Source of the DNA: Chitinophagales bacterium
GTDB lineage: Bacteria; Bacteroidota; Bacteroidia; Chitinophagales; JADIYW01
Assembly: GCA_017984135.1 (NCBI GenBank)
Contig: JAGNZZ010000012.1
Coordinates: forward strand, 1-61,879
Reading direction: 5' to 3'
Length of the DNA: 61,879 bases
This document shows, one piece after another, positions 35,454 to 43,895 of the stretch. Each line of letters starts with the position of its first letter. Position 1 is the stretch's first letter. The notes under the pieces are model-generated. The model saw only the letters and a program-made list of their open reading frames with translations. It did not search any database and was not told the DNA's origin. The position numbers and the translations under genes were made by a program.

Positions 35454-35629
35454 AAATATTTCGCATTCATAATTTGTCTTGGCTTAGGACAGTTATGGCC
35501 TTTATATTTTTTACTTACATAAATATAACTACTGTTGCTTTTAGAACGTTTGCCTCTCTTTTTTGCAAAAGTATCAACGGTAGAACAAGTCAATAATACA
35601 CAAATAATCAATAATAAATAACTTCTCAT
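35450..35629 (-). CDS. Small secreted protein, 59 residues, unknown
   Basis: ATG at 35629, stop overlapping the trpC stop on the other strand. The first 18-22 residues are a clear signal sequence (MRSYLLLIICVLLTC), possibly with a lipobox at Cys15 (LLTC). The mature part is very basic: KKRGKRSKSNSSYIYVSKKYKGHNCPKPRQ. No family recognised. The basic mature peptide might bind DNA, polysaccharide or membranes; this is speculation. Confidence 0.55.
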   Translation of the reverse strand: MRSYLLLIICVLLTCSTVDTFAKKRGKRSKSNSSYIYVSKKYKGHNCPKPRQIMNAKYF

Positions 35630-35800
35630 AAATCGTAGTTTAATGTCAAATAGGGCATCGTATTTTCTAAAAATTAGGGAAGTATGTTTACGCTTTCGAA
35701 TACAAAATTAAATGGAATTTTGTTATTTAGCAAGAGCAGGATGTTAAATGGTCGTAAATTGGATGTTATTTTACCTTTTTTAACAGGTAAATAAATATGC

Positions 35801-37231
35801 TTATTTTATTTTATTGATTTTTACCATGTTGGTTCTTCCTTTGCCACGAATTGGCATACTGGCTGTGCTAACAATAATATCACCAATTTCCACCACTTTT
35901 TCATTTTTTAAAATCTCAATAATATCATCAATCGATTCGTCGGTACTTACAAATTTATCATAGAAATACACATCTACACCCCAAACTAAACTCAAGGTAT
36001 TGAGTAAATTTTTATTGCTGGTAAAAATATGAATATCTGCTTTTGGTCTGTTGCTCGCCAACATGAAAGCAGTATAACCAGAATATGTCATGCCATTAAT
36101 GGCTTTAGCATTTACATCTTCAGCAATTTTACAGGCATTAAAACAGATGGCATCGGATAAAAATGTTTTTGAATTTTTATCAGGCAATAGATGTTTATTA
36201 TAGATTTCGTCTTCTTGTTCCGTTCGTTTAATAATTTTATCCATAGTTTGGATTACTCTTGCCGGATTTTTTCCCACCGAAGTTTCCCCACTCAACATAA
36301 TGGCATCTGCGCCATCTAAAACACCATTGGCAACATCTGTAATTTCTGCACGAGTTGGACGCGACATATCAATCATGGATTCCATGACTTGTGTCGCTAT
36401 AATTACAGGTTTAGAATTTTGTATGCATTTTTCAATAATGTTTTTTTGAATCAATGGCATTTCTTCCATAGCCACTTCCACACCTAAATCGCCACGTGCA
36501 ATCATCACGGCATCGCTTGCTTTAATAATGCTGTCAATATTTTTTACCGCTTCTGGTTTTTCAACTTTGGCAATAATTTTTAAAGGTGAATCGTGTTGGT
36601 GTAAAAGCTCGTGTAGTTCGTTAATTTCTTTCGCGGTTCGTACAAATGAAAGTGCCAACCAATTGACTGGTTGTTTTAAAATAAAATCTAAATCTGCTCT
36701 GTCTTTTTCGGTTAAGCTGGGAAGAGATATTTCAGTATTCGGTAAATTAAATCCTTTTTTAGACGATAAAATTCCACCAGCAATAATTCTACATAAAATA
36801 GTTTTAGTGTCGATAATTTTTTCAACTTCGAGTTCTAATTTTCCATCATCAATTAAAATTAATTCATTTGGTTTTAAATCAGCAGATAAATTTTCATACG
36901 TAACAGAAAAAATTTCTTTTGTACCAATTACATCTTCGCATGTAACTTTAATGGTTTCTCCTTCTGTTAATTCAATGGCATTATTTTGCATTAATCCGGT
37001 GCGTAATTTAGGACCTTGTAAGTCAGCTAAAATACTCACATGAGCATTTAAATTTTTCTTAAGTTGTGTGATATGTTGAATCACTTGTTCGTGTTCATCA
37101 TGTTTTCCATGAGAGAAATTTAACCGAAAAACGTTGACACCACTTTTGTATAATTCTACCAATTTTGAATAGGAATTGCAAGCCGGTCCAACGGTTGCAA
37201 TTATCTTAGTTTTTCGTTTAGTATTGTTCAT
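35801..37231 (-). CDS. pyk: Pyruvate kinase
   Basis: 476 residues. TKIIATVGPAC at the start, FRLNFSHGKHDEH, ILADLQGPKLRTG, LSFVRTAKEI, IIAKVEKPEAVKN (catalytic Lys), MIARGDLGVEV, and ATQVMESMI, DGADAIMLSGETSVGKNP are all present. Last step of glycolysis, making ATP and pyruvate. Overlaps the stop of the upstream IPExxxVDY gene by 14 bp, so the two are translated from one transcript. Confidence 0.97.
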   Translation of the reverse strand: MNNTKRKTKIIATVGPACNSYSKLVELYKSGVNVFRLNFSHGKHDEHEQVIQHITQLKKNLNAHVSILADLQGPKLRTGLMQNNAIELTEGETIKVTCEDVIGTKEIFSVTYENLSADLKPNELILIDDGKLELEVEKIIDTKTILCRIIAGGILSSKKGFNLPNTEISLPSLTEKDRADLDFILKQPVNWLALSFVRTAKEINELHELLHQHDSPLKIIAKVEKPEAVKNIDSIIKASDAVMIARGDLGVEVAMEEMPLIQKNIIEKCIQNSKPVIIATQVMESMIDMSRPTRAEITDVANGVLDGADAIMLSGETSVGKNPARVIQTMDKIIKRTEQEDEIYNKHLLPDKNSKTFLSDAICFNACKIAEDVNAKAINGMTYSGYTAFMLASNRPKADIHIFTSNKNLLNTLSLVWGVDVYFYDKFVSTDESIDDIIEILKNEKVVEIGDIIVSTASMPIRGKGRTNMVKINKIK

Positions 37232-37655
37232 TTAAGTGTCTGAATAATAAATTATGTTTTGATTTTAATGTATTCACATCTATTTGTATGGCTGATTGAA
37301 CTCCAGGAATTTTCGATAATAAATTGGTGAATTCATCCATCTCAAAATAGGTAACTTCTCCATTTAACAAAAATAAGAAATCAATGTTCTTAAGTTCAGG
37401 TATTAAGATGTTACCATTTTTTTTATTTTGTATTAATTCTAAAGTATAAAAATCAATTTCATTTTTATATTGATACGCATTGAAATGTAAAAATTCTTTT
37501 GTTTTTTTATTTGGAAACTCGATATCATCCACTCTTTTCAATTTCCAATCTAAATAATGGTTTAAATACCAACATAATCTATAATCTTCCGCATTTGAGT
37601 TAATTCCCCAAATCAGAAAATCATAAATTGCCTCAACATTTATTTTTTTTGCCAT
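37218..37655 (-). CDS. IPExxxVDY family protein
   Basis: 145 residues from the ATG at 37655 (a TTG start at 37667 would add four residues). The block LIPELKNIDFLFLL near residue 90 is the IPExxxVD(Y/F) signature of a small Bacteroidota family usually encoded beside pyruvate kinase, as here. No catalytic motif; cytoplasmic by sequence. Function unknown; overlap with pyk suggests a regulatory or assembly role, which is inference. Confidence 0.8.
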   Translation of the reverse strand: MAKKINVEAIYDFLIWGINSNAEDYRLCWYLNHYLDWKLKRVDDIEFPNKKTKEFLHFNAYQYKNEIDFYTLELIQNKKNGNILIPELKNIDFLFLLNGEVTYFEMDEFTNLLSKIPGVQSAIQIDVNTLKSKHNLLFRHLNEQY

Positions 37656-37812
37656 TTCTAACTGCAATTTTAGGAACTAAAAACATAAATACGGAAAAGT
37701 CTTATCAACATTTTTCCAAGTATCAATTTATAGATTGATACTCAAATGGTTGTATGTATATACATTTATTTTTTTTTTACCATAGATATGTACTTTTTTT
37801 AGAAAATAACTC

Positions 37813-37820
37813 TAATTTTG
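37813..37820 (+). promoter_or_regulatory. -7 box TAATTTTG for acpP
   Basis: Perfect TAnnTTTG 23 bp before the acpP ATG at 37844. It lies inside the upstream extension of the acpP frame and so supports the downstream start. Confidence 0.5.
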
Positions 37821-37843
37821 CATTCAATTTAAAAAACTTTAAA

Positions 37844-38077
37844 ATGTCAACTATTGCAGAGCGCGTTCGAAAAATAATTGTCGATAAATTGTCAGTAGAA
37901 GAAAGTGAGATAACTCCTGAGGCAAATTTTGAGACTGATTTAAAAGCAGATTCTTTAGAAACAGTTGAACTCATAATGGAATTTGAAAAAGAGTTTGATA
38001 TTATCATTCCAGATGAACAAGCGGATAAAATTAAAACAGTGGGCGAAGCCATTGCTTTTTTAGAAGCCAACGTTTAA
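37844..38077 (+). CDS. acpP: Acyl carrier protein
   Basis: 77 residues from the ATG at 37844; the frame is open to 37754, but the extension is not ACP-like and contains the promoter. The phosphopantetheine site is the Ser in [12 protein letters not shown]. The protein is strongly acidic, as expected. Carries acyl chains in fatty-acid synthesis. Followed by fabF (88 bp) and rnc, a conserved gene order. Confidence 0.97.
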   Translation: MSTIAERVRKIIVDKLSVEESEITPEANFETDLKADSLETVELIMEFEKEFDIIIPDEQADKIKTVGEAIAFLEANV

Positions 38078-38165
38078 TTTGTTTTTTATAGTATTTGGAG
38101 CTATTTATTTTAATATTTTAATTTGATATTTTGTCAATTACAGAATATTTTTTCTATTTTATAGA

Positions 38166-39437
38166 ATGTCCTTTTCAAAAAATGAAAATAGAATAGTAAT
38201 TACTGGTTTAGGTGCTATTACGCCTATTGGAAATTCAATTGTTGAATTTTGGAATGCTTTGCAAAATGGAATAAGTGGCGCAGCCAAAATCACAGCATTT
38301 GATACTTCCAAATTTCGCACACAATTTGCCTGTGAAATAAAAAACTATCAAGCAGAAAATTATTTTGATGCTAAGGAATTAAAAAAATTAGATGCATTTA
38401 GTCAATACGCACTAATGGCTACTGAAGAAGCCATACAGCATTCCAAATTGTTAGATTATCAAGCTTTAAATAAGAAAAGAGTCGGTGTCTTGTTTGCTTC
38501 TGGTTTTGGAGGTGTAAAAACCTTTGAACAAGAATTGTTACAATATTATCAAAATGACCGTAATCCGAGATATTTCAGTCCATTTTTTGTACCACGAACG
38601 TTACTAGATTTAGCAGGTGGATATATTTCCATGAAATATGGATTCAAAGGAATAAATTTTTCAGTAGTGGCAGCATGTGCAAGCTCAGCAGTAGCCTTAA
38701 TTGATGCTATGAATTATATTCGATTAGGAAAAGCAGATGTCATGATTGTTTGCGGTGCAGAAGCTTCCGTAACCGAAGTTTCAATGGGTGCTTTTAGTGC
38801 CATGAAAGCACTGTCGGAACGCAATGATGAGCCACACAAAGCATCACGGCCTTTTGATGCCAATCGCGATGGTTTTGTAATGGGTGAAGGTAGCGCTTGT
38901 ATAATTTTGGAGCATGAAGAACACGCTCAACAACGCGCAGCCACTATTATTGCTGAAATTGCTGGTGGTGCGATGAATGCAGATGCATACCATATTACAG
39001 CACCACATCCGGATGGAGAAAGTGTAATGCAAGTAATGCGTGATGCTTTGGAAGATGCATCTTTACAACCCACACAAATTGATTATATCAATGCGCATGG
39101 AACTTCTACGCCATTAGGAGATGCAGCAGAAATTAAAGCCATCGAATCTGTTTTTGAAAAGCATGCCTATCACTTAAATATTAGCTCCACCAAATCAATG
39201 ACCGGACATTTAATGGGTGCTGCAGGAATAGTAGAAGCAGTGGCTGCTGTATTGTCCATGCAAAACAATTTAGTGCCACCTACTATTAATCATTTTAACT
39301 TGGATGAAGCCTTAAATCCACGCTTAAATTATACATTCAATTTTGCCCAGAAAAAGCAACTCAATGCAGTGATGTCAAATAATTTTGGATTTGGCGGACA
39401 TAATGCATCTATAATTTTTAAGCGGTATAATAAATAA
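38166..39437 (+). CDS. fabF: 3-oxoacyl-ACP synthase II
   Basis: 423 residues. Catalytic Cys in VVAACASSAVALI, His in NAHGTSTPLGD, Lys/His in KSMTGHLMGAAG, and the C-terminal NNFGFGGHNAS loop. Elongates fatty acids by condensing malonyl-ACP with acyl-ACP. Between acpP and rnc. Confidence 0.97.
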   Translation: MSFSKNENRIVITGLGAITPIGNSIVEFWNALQNGISGAAKITAFDTSKFRTQFACEIKNYQAENYFDAKELKKLDAFSQYALMATEEAIQHSKLLDYQALNKKRVGVLFASGFGGVKTFEQELLQYYQNDRNPRYFSPFFVPRTLLDLAGGYISMKYGFKGINFSVVAACASSAVALIDAMNYIRLGKADVMIVCGAEASVTEVSMGAFSAMKALSERNDEPHKASRPFDANRDGFVMGEGSACIILEHEEHAQQRAATIIAEIAGGAMNADAYHITAPHPDGESVMQVMRDALEDASLQPTQIDYINAHGTSTPLGDAAEIKAIESVFEKHAYHLNISSTKSMTGHLMGAAGIVEAVAAVLSMQNNLVPPTINHFNLDEALNPRLNYTFNFAQKKQLNAVMSNNFGFGGHNASIIFKRYNK

Positions 39438-39438
39438 G

Positions 39439-39446
39439 TACATTTG
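39439..39446 (+). promoter_or_regulatory. -7 box TACATTTG before rnc
   Basis: Perfect TAnnTTTG in the 26-bp gap between fabF and rnc, 17 bp before the rnc ATG; could give rnc a separate transcript. Confidence 0.35.
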
Positions 39447-39463
39447 TTTATTCAAAGTAATTT

Positions 39464-40183
39464 ATGTTGAATTTTTTAAAACGATTTTTTACTACTAAAA
39501 AACAAGATAATTATATCTTGGAAGGAATATATGCACAACTTCAACTTTATCCAAGAGTGTCAGAATTGCATTTTATTCGTGCGCTTACGCATTCATCTTA
39601 CACTAAAAATATCGACGATAAAAATGAACGTTTGGAGTTTTTAGGTGATGCAGTGATTAATTTTTGCGTTGGAGAATTTTTATTTTATAAAATGGAGCGA
39701 AAAGATGAAGGTGTACTAACAAAAGCACGTGCTTCTATTGTAAACAGAAAAAATTTAAATAAAATTGGATTAGAAATCGGCATTGATAAATTTCTGCGAC
39801 ACAAGTTGACAAAAGCACAATTAGTGGCTGCGCCAGATATAATTGGAAATGCCTTTGAAGCCTTGATTGGTGCATATTATTTAGAATATGATATGCCACA
39901 AATGAGGCTACTTTTGTCTCGTTTAATTCTAAATGATTTTGATGCTCAAAATTTCCATAAAAGCATTACTGATCCTAAAAGTTATTTGTTAGAATGGGCA
40001 CAAGCTAAAAAGAAACAAGTCGTTTTTTTACACAATACAACGAGCTCTGAAACGATGACTAACTTTTTTGTGTCATTAAAAATAGATGAAGAAATAAAAT
40101 CAAGTGGGATTGGGAAAAACAAAAAGGAAGCAGAATTAATGGCTTGTCAAACAGCCATTAAATTAATGGAATTAGATTTGTAA
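39464..40183 (+). CDS. rnc: Ribonuclease III
   Basis: 239 residues. The RNase III signature NERLEFLGDAVINF (catalytic Glu/Asp) is at about residues 60-73, with the second acidic cluster in GNAFEALIGAYYLE. A double-stranded-RNA-binding domain occupies the last 70 residues (KSYLLEWAQ, IGKNKKEAELMACQTAI). Processes rRNA precursors and structured mRNAs. Ends at a very strong hairpin. Confidence 0.96.
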   Translation: MLNFLKRFFTTKKQDNYILEGIYAQLQLYPRVSELHFIRALTHSSYTKNIDDKNERLEFLGDAVINFCVGEFLFYKMERKDEGVLTKARASIVNRKNLNKIGLEIGIDKFLRHKLTKAQLVAAPDIIGNAFEALIGAYYLEYDMPQMRLLLSRLILNDFDAQNFHKSITDPKSYLLEWAQAKKKQVVFLHNTTSSETMTNFFVSLKIDEEIKSSGIGKNKKEAELMACQTAIKLMELDL

Positions 40184-40203
40184 TTCTTTCTTTAAATAAA
40201 AAT

Positions 40204-40243
40204 AAAATGCCATTAAATTGTATGATTTAATGGCATTTTTGTT
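40204..40243. terminator. Strong bidirectional terminator between rnc and the UbiB gene
   Basis: 15-bp perfect stem AAAATGCCATTAAAT (40204-40218) with its complement (40225-40239), six-base loop, T-run after. Sits between two convergent genes. Confidence 0.92.
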
Positions 40244-40262
40244 ATGCAAAGTTTGACTTAAA

Positions 40263-41966
40263 TTATGATTTTAAGGCTAAAATAAAACCGAGTAATAATA
40301 TTGGTGTAAACACAAACCATTCCAGTCCGGAAGCCGCTAAAATTGAACCACCTATCACACAACATCCACCTAATATGGTATTTCTTAAACCCATTCCAAT
40401 TGGTTTTTTCTTTTCCACTAATTCAGTTTCAAATCGCTTGAATGCTTCTGATAATACTAATGGTGAACGAGAAACGATATCTAAAATTTCTGGTGCATTT
40501 TGCATTTGTGTTTTTAATAAATCTAATGGATTTACTTCGCTTAATACCATTCTACGGATATGTTTTTTGGTTACTTTTTGAATATCAAATCCTGGTAAAA
40601 TTACATTTCCAACACCTTCGTAGGTGATGATTGCTTTTACCATTAATACTAATTCCAAAGGATAATACATGCGATATTTAGAACCCAATGCAACGGATTC
40701 TAAGATTAATTTAGCTAAAGAATATTCTTTAAAATTAGGTGACTTTAGCCATTTATTTCCAATGGCAATAAATTCTTTTCTAAAACCTTCGATATCGCTG
40801 TCTTTCCCTTTTCTTGCAAGTAAAGTCAAGTACCTGGCAGCACCTTGTGGGTCGCCCATCACTAAACTATTGAAGTAATAAAGCATGGTTTTTCTGGTAG
40901 AATCTTCAAATCTTCCTACCATTCCGAGATCGATAAATCCTACTTGTGGACCACTGGAGCCATCCATAATCATTAAATTGCCCGGATGCAAATCGGCATG
41001 AAAAAATCCATCTTGATAAAGCATTTGAATAATGGCATAAGCACCATAGTCAACTATTTTTGCACGTTCTTCTTCGTTGTAGCGTTCATAGGCACGATTG
41101 TCTGGTTTTATTCCACGAAAAAACTGCATACAAACCACGTCACTCGTGGAGTATTCTCTATAAATTTTTGGAAAATGAATTTCAGAATGTTTAATAAAAT
41201 TCACAGCAAATTCTTCAGCATTATCTGCTTCTAATCTAAAGTCAACTTCACGATTGGTATAATCGCAAAATTCAGTAAACATATTTTTGGGTTGTAATTG
41301 AGGAACAAATAATTCCAAAAATGCGCCCATTCCTTTAATAATTTTGCTGTCGGTTTGTATTAATTCGCGCGTGCCTGGTTTGAGTAGTTTTAAAACTACT
41401 TCTTCACCGGTTCTGAGTGTTGCACGGTGTGTTTGAGCAATAGATGCGGAACCTAATGGGTTTTGTTTTACTTCTGTAAATATACGATGTACAGGTTGTT
41501 TTAATTGCTCTTCTACCAATTCTATGAAACGGTCGTATTTTACGGCTGGTAACGTATCGAGTAATTTTTTTAATTCATCAGTGATGTCTTTAGGAAGCAT
41601 ATCTTCACGCAAACTCATGATTTGTCCTAGCTTAATGTAGGTGGCACCTAACATTTCTAAACGTCTTCTAAGTTGAACAGAAAATGGTTGTTTAATTAGT
41701 TTCTTTTTTAAAAGAGGCCAATGTAACCATAAAAATAAACGCAAGAGAATATCTTTTGAAAAGCTGAATTTTGCATTTGTTTCACGTCTATGGCGAAGGT
41801 AAGCATATCCACCACCTAAAAGTAAACCAATGAGATGTCGGTTGGTAATTAAAAATCGTACAAAAAGTGAACTAGGTTTTCGTTCTATGTATTCTTCAAA
41901 TACGCGGTTGGCATCCTGGTCTTGTGGATGAATTTCTACGTTTTCTTCTATTTCTGTTGCTTCCAT
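40263..41966 (-). CDS. ABC1/UbiB-family atypical kinase (AarF-like)
   Basis: 567 residues. Atypical-kinase motifs: KLGQIMSLREDMLP (KxGQ), LGSASIAQTHRATLRTG (Ala-rich nucleotide loop), VLKLLKPG (Lys), FHADLHPGNLMI and FIDLGMVGR (metal-binding Asp). Two hydrophobic C-terminal segments anchor it in the membrane. In quinone synthesis UbiB acts as an ATPase supporting lipid-ring modification; in a menaquinone organism its role is unclear. Has convergent rnc on one side and the PorP-OmpA gene behind it. Confidence 0.9.
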   Translation of the reverse strand: MEATEIEENVEIHPQDQDANRVFEEYIERKPSSLFVRFLITNRHLIGLLLGGGYAYLRHRRETNAKFSFSKDILLRLFLWLHWPLLKKKLIKQPFSVQLRRRLEMLGATYIKLGQIMSLREDMLPKDITDELKKLLDTLPAVKYDRFIELVEEQLKQPVHRIFTEVKQNPLGSASIAQTHRATLRTGEEVVLKLLKPGTRELIQTDSKIIKGMGAFLELFVPQLQPKNMFTEFCDYTNREVDFRLEADNAEEFAVNFIKHSEIHFPKIYREYSTSDVVCMQFFRGIKPDNRAYERYNEEERAKIVDYGAYAIIQMLYQDGFFHADLHPGNLMIMDGSSGPQVGFIDLGMVGRFEDSTRKTMLYYFNSLVMGDPQGAARYLTLLARKGKDSDIEGFRKEFIAIGNKWLKSPNFKEYSLAKLILESVALGSKYRMYYPLELVLMVKAIITYEGVGNVILPGFDIQKVTKKHIRRMVLSEVNPLDLLKTQMQNAPEILDIVSRSPLVLSEAFKRFETELVEKKKPIGMGLRNTILGGCCVIGGSILAASGLEWFVFTPILLLGFILALKS

Positions 41967-42033
41967 ATATGATTTTAAAAATATATCTTGTAAGATACCA
42001 TTTCAATTTTATTCTTCCAATTTTTTAATAAAG

Positions 42034-42060
42034 AAACCTCACCTAAATCAGTGAGGTTTT
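42034..42060. terminator. Terminator after the PorP-OmpA gene
   Basis: AAACCTCAC (42034-42042) pairs with GTGAGGTTT (42051-42059), eight-base loop. T-rich on both strands. Confidence 0.85.
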
Positions 42061-42077
42061 TTTATATAAATCTTTAA

Positions 42078-43799
42078 TTATTGTTTTTCTATTCGTACTC
42101 CAACGATTTCTACGCGACGTTGTTTGGAAGCGGCAATACTATATACAGATTTAGCTTTGTCGTTTCGGTTATCGCTAATTTCTTTTGGTGACAGTGTTTC
42201 GCCAAAAGGAATTATTTGTGCATCTTTGGCCAGTACTTTAAAGTTGTCGCCCAATCGATTGTCAATAAAGCTAACAATACTGCTAATACGTCGTTCAGAT
42301 AACTTTTTATTGTAATCTTCTGATGCCAATGGTGAAGTGAAACCTCTAAATTCTAAGGTAACTGTATAACCACCATCTACTAATTTTTCTAATTCTTTAA
42401 GTACCGCATCTACACGTGAATAGTTATTATTTATTTGATTAAAGAATGAATTTATGGTAGTAGAGCTATCAATGGATGCTTTTGAGAATTCATTGATTTT
42501 AGAAGTATATTCTTGATATAATTCTTGATAATTTTCTTTACTATTCGTTTTAGGCATATCGTTATCAAAAAATAATTCGATAGGCAAAAGCGTGAGAATT
42601 TTTTCTGAAGTATTGGTAATTGTTATTTCTGGCTTTTCTGTTTTTATAACAATTGCCGGAACGATTACTTCTATTGAATCTATATATTCACCTTTCACAT
42701 TAGCAGGTGCAATAGTTCTGTTTAAAACAGTATCCACTAAATTGTTTAAAGAATCTTCGTATCTAACTCGAACTTTGGTGATGACCTCTGCTGGCACAAA
42801 TTCCGGACAAGGTTTTTGTTTTTTTGCTACTCCAAATTCGTAATTTAAGGCTAATTCAAATGCACCTTGCGCCTTTGTAGCTTTTCTTAAGTCTGAAACA
42901 TTAAAATCGTATGCTGCGCCTACTCGTAATGTTTTATATAAGAAAGATAAGTAAGTGATGGCTGCATCATTATCCATCGCACGATAGCCTAATCCAAATC
43001 CAAGACCAAAATCTTTTTTTTCTTTAAATCGTACTTCCGCAATCGCATTAACTAAGATTTGATTTGCTTTACGTTGATTTTGGAAAAAGAAACCAGGTTG
43101 TACATTCCAATTGTCTTTTATGCCCACTTTTGCTTTGGCATAGGCAGCATGTCTGGCGGGTAATTCTGAGCTAGTTAAATATAAAAAATTTTGATTAGGT
43201 GTGTGAAGATTGGAAGTTGTTCCTCCAATATCCAATGTTGTTTTCTCTTTTATTTTAGTTCTAAAATTTAAACCTAATGTGAAATTTGGATAAGATACAT
43301 TATTATTGGAAAACGCTTCTCCATTTGGAATATTTGGATCGAATGTAGATCCATTGTATTGGTTGTCAAATGTTAATCCCAATTGATCGAGCGTTTTTAT
43401 GGTAATGCCGGCAGTGATACCAATTGTTAGCAGTTGTTTTTCTTTATTAAAATATTTTCCAACATTCATTGTTAAGTTGGGATTGAAAATACTTAAATTT
43501 CCATCACCGGCTTTATCATATAAAAAACTAACACCACCACCTAACAGCCATCCTTTTTTGAATTTTTTTAATAATCTGTCATAGGATGCAGTAGTAGTAG
43601 AATATGGGACAGGAAGTGTACGCCATTGGTCTCGATATAAACCAGCAACACGATTTAATTTATCGTATTCAGTTACGCCAGCAAATGCTGGATTTAGATA
43701 TAATGGATTGTATTGAATTTGACTAAAATGTGGATCTTGAGCCCACGAAAACGTTGCACTAAATGCAATCAATAAAGCAAAAATAAGACACCTTTTCAT
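42078..43799 (-). CDS. PorP/SprF-family membrane protein fused to an OmpA-like domain
   Basis: 573 residues. Signal peptide (about 1-20, ending SWAQ) then the PorP/SprF barrel start DPHFSQIQYNPLYLNPAFAG and beta-strand repeats to about residue 320. After a linker (residues about 330-400, VPAEVITKVRVRYEDS) an OmpA-like C-terminal domain follows: LPIELFFDND, FRGFTSPLASEDYNKKLSERRISSIVSFI and ASKQRRVEIVG. PorP/SprF proteins are outer-membrane partners of type IX-secreted proteins; the OmpA domain would bind peptidoglycan. It lies 96 bp after a giant secreted protein with a type B C-terminal domain, so the two probably work together. Confidence 0.87.
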   Translation of the reverse strand: MKRCLIFALLIAFSATFSWAQDPHFSQIQYNPLYLNPAFAGVTEYDKLNRVAGLYRDQWRTLPVPYSTTTASYDRLLKKFKKGWLLGGGVSFLYDKAGDGNLSIFNPNLTMNVGKYFNKEKQLLTIGITAGITIKTLDQLGLTFDNQYNGSTFDPNIPNGEAFSNNNVSYPNFTLGLNFRTKIKEKTTLDIGGTTSNLHTPNQNFLYLTSSELPARHAAYAKAKVGIKDNWNVQPGFFFQNQRKANQILVNAIAEVRFKEKKDFGLGFGLGYRAMDNDAAITYLSFLYKTLRVGAAYDFNVSDLRKATKAQGAFELALNYEFGVAKKQKPCPEFVPAEVITKVRVRYEDSLNNLVDTVLNRTIAPANVKGEYIDSIEVIVPAIVIKTEKPEITITNTSEKILTLLPIELFFDNDMPKTNSKENYQELYQEYTSKINEFSKASIDSSTTINSFFNQINNNYSRVDAVLKELEKLVDGGYTVTLEFRGFTSPLASEDYNKKLSERRISSIVSFIDNRLGDNFKVLAKDAQIIPFGETLSPKEISDNRNDKAKSVYSIAASKQRRVEIVGVRIEKQ

Positions 43800-43895
43800 A
43801 CGTGCTAATATAGTTTAATTATTTTAATAATTCTATCTAGGAAATGTTGCCACCCAAAAATATTTTTTACAGTTTATGTAGTGAAACATTTAAAC

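Noticed and set aside
35414..35596. Plus-strand 60-residue frame after trpC
   Set aside because: Mostly overlaps trpC and the opposite small secreted gene; no recognisable start signal or composition of a real protein.
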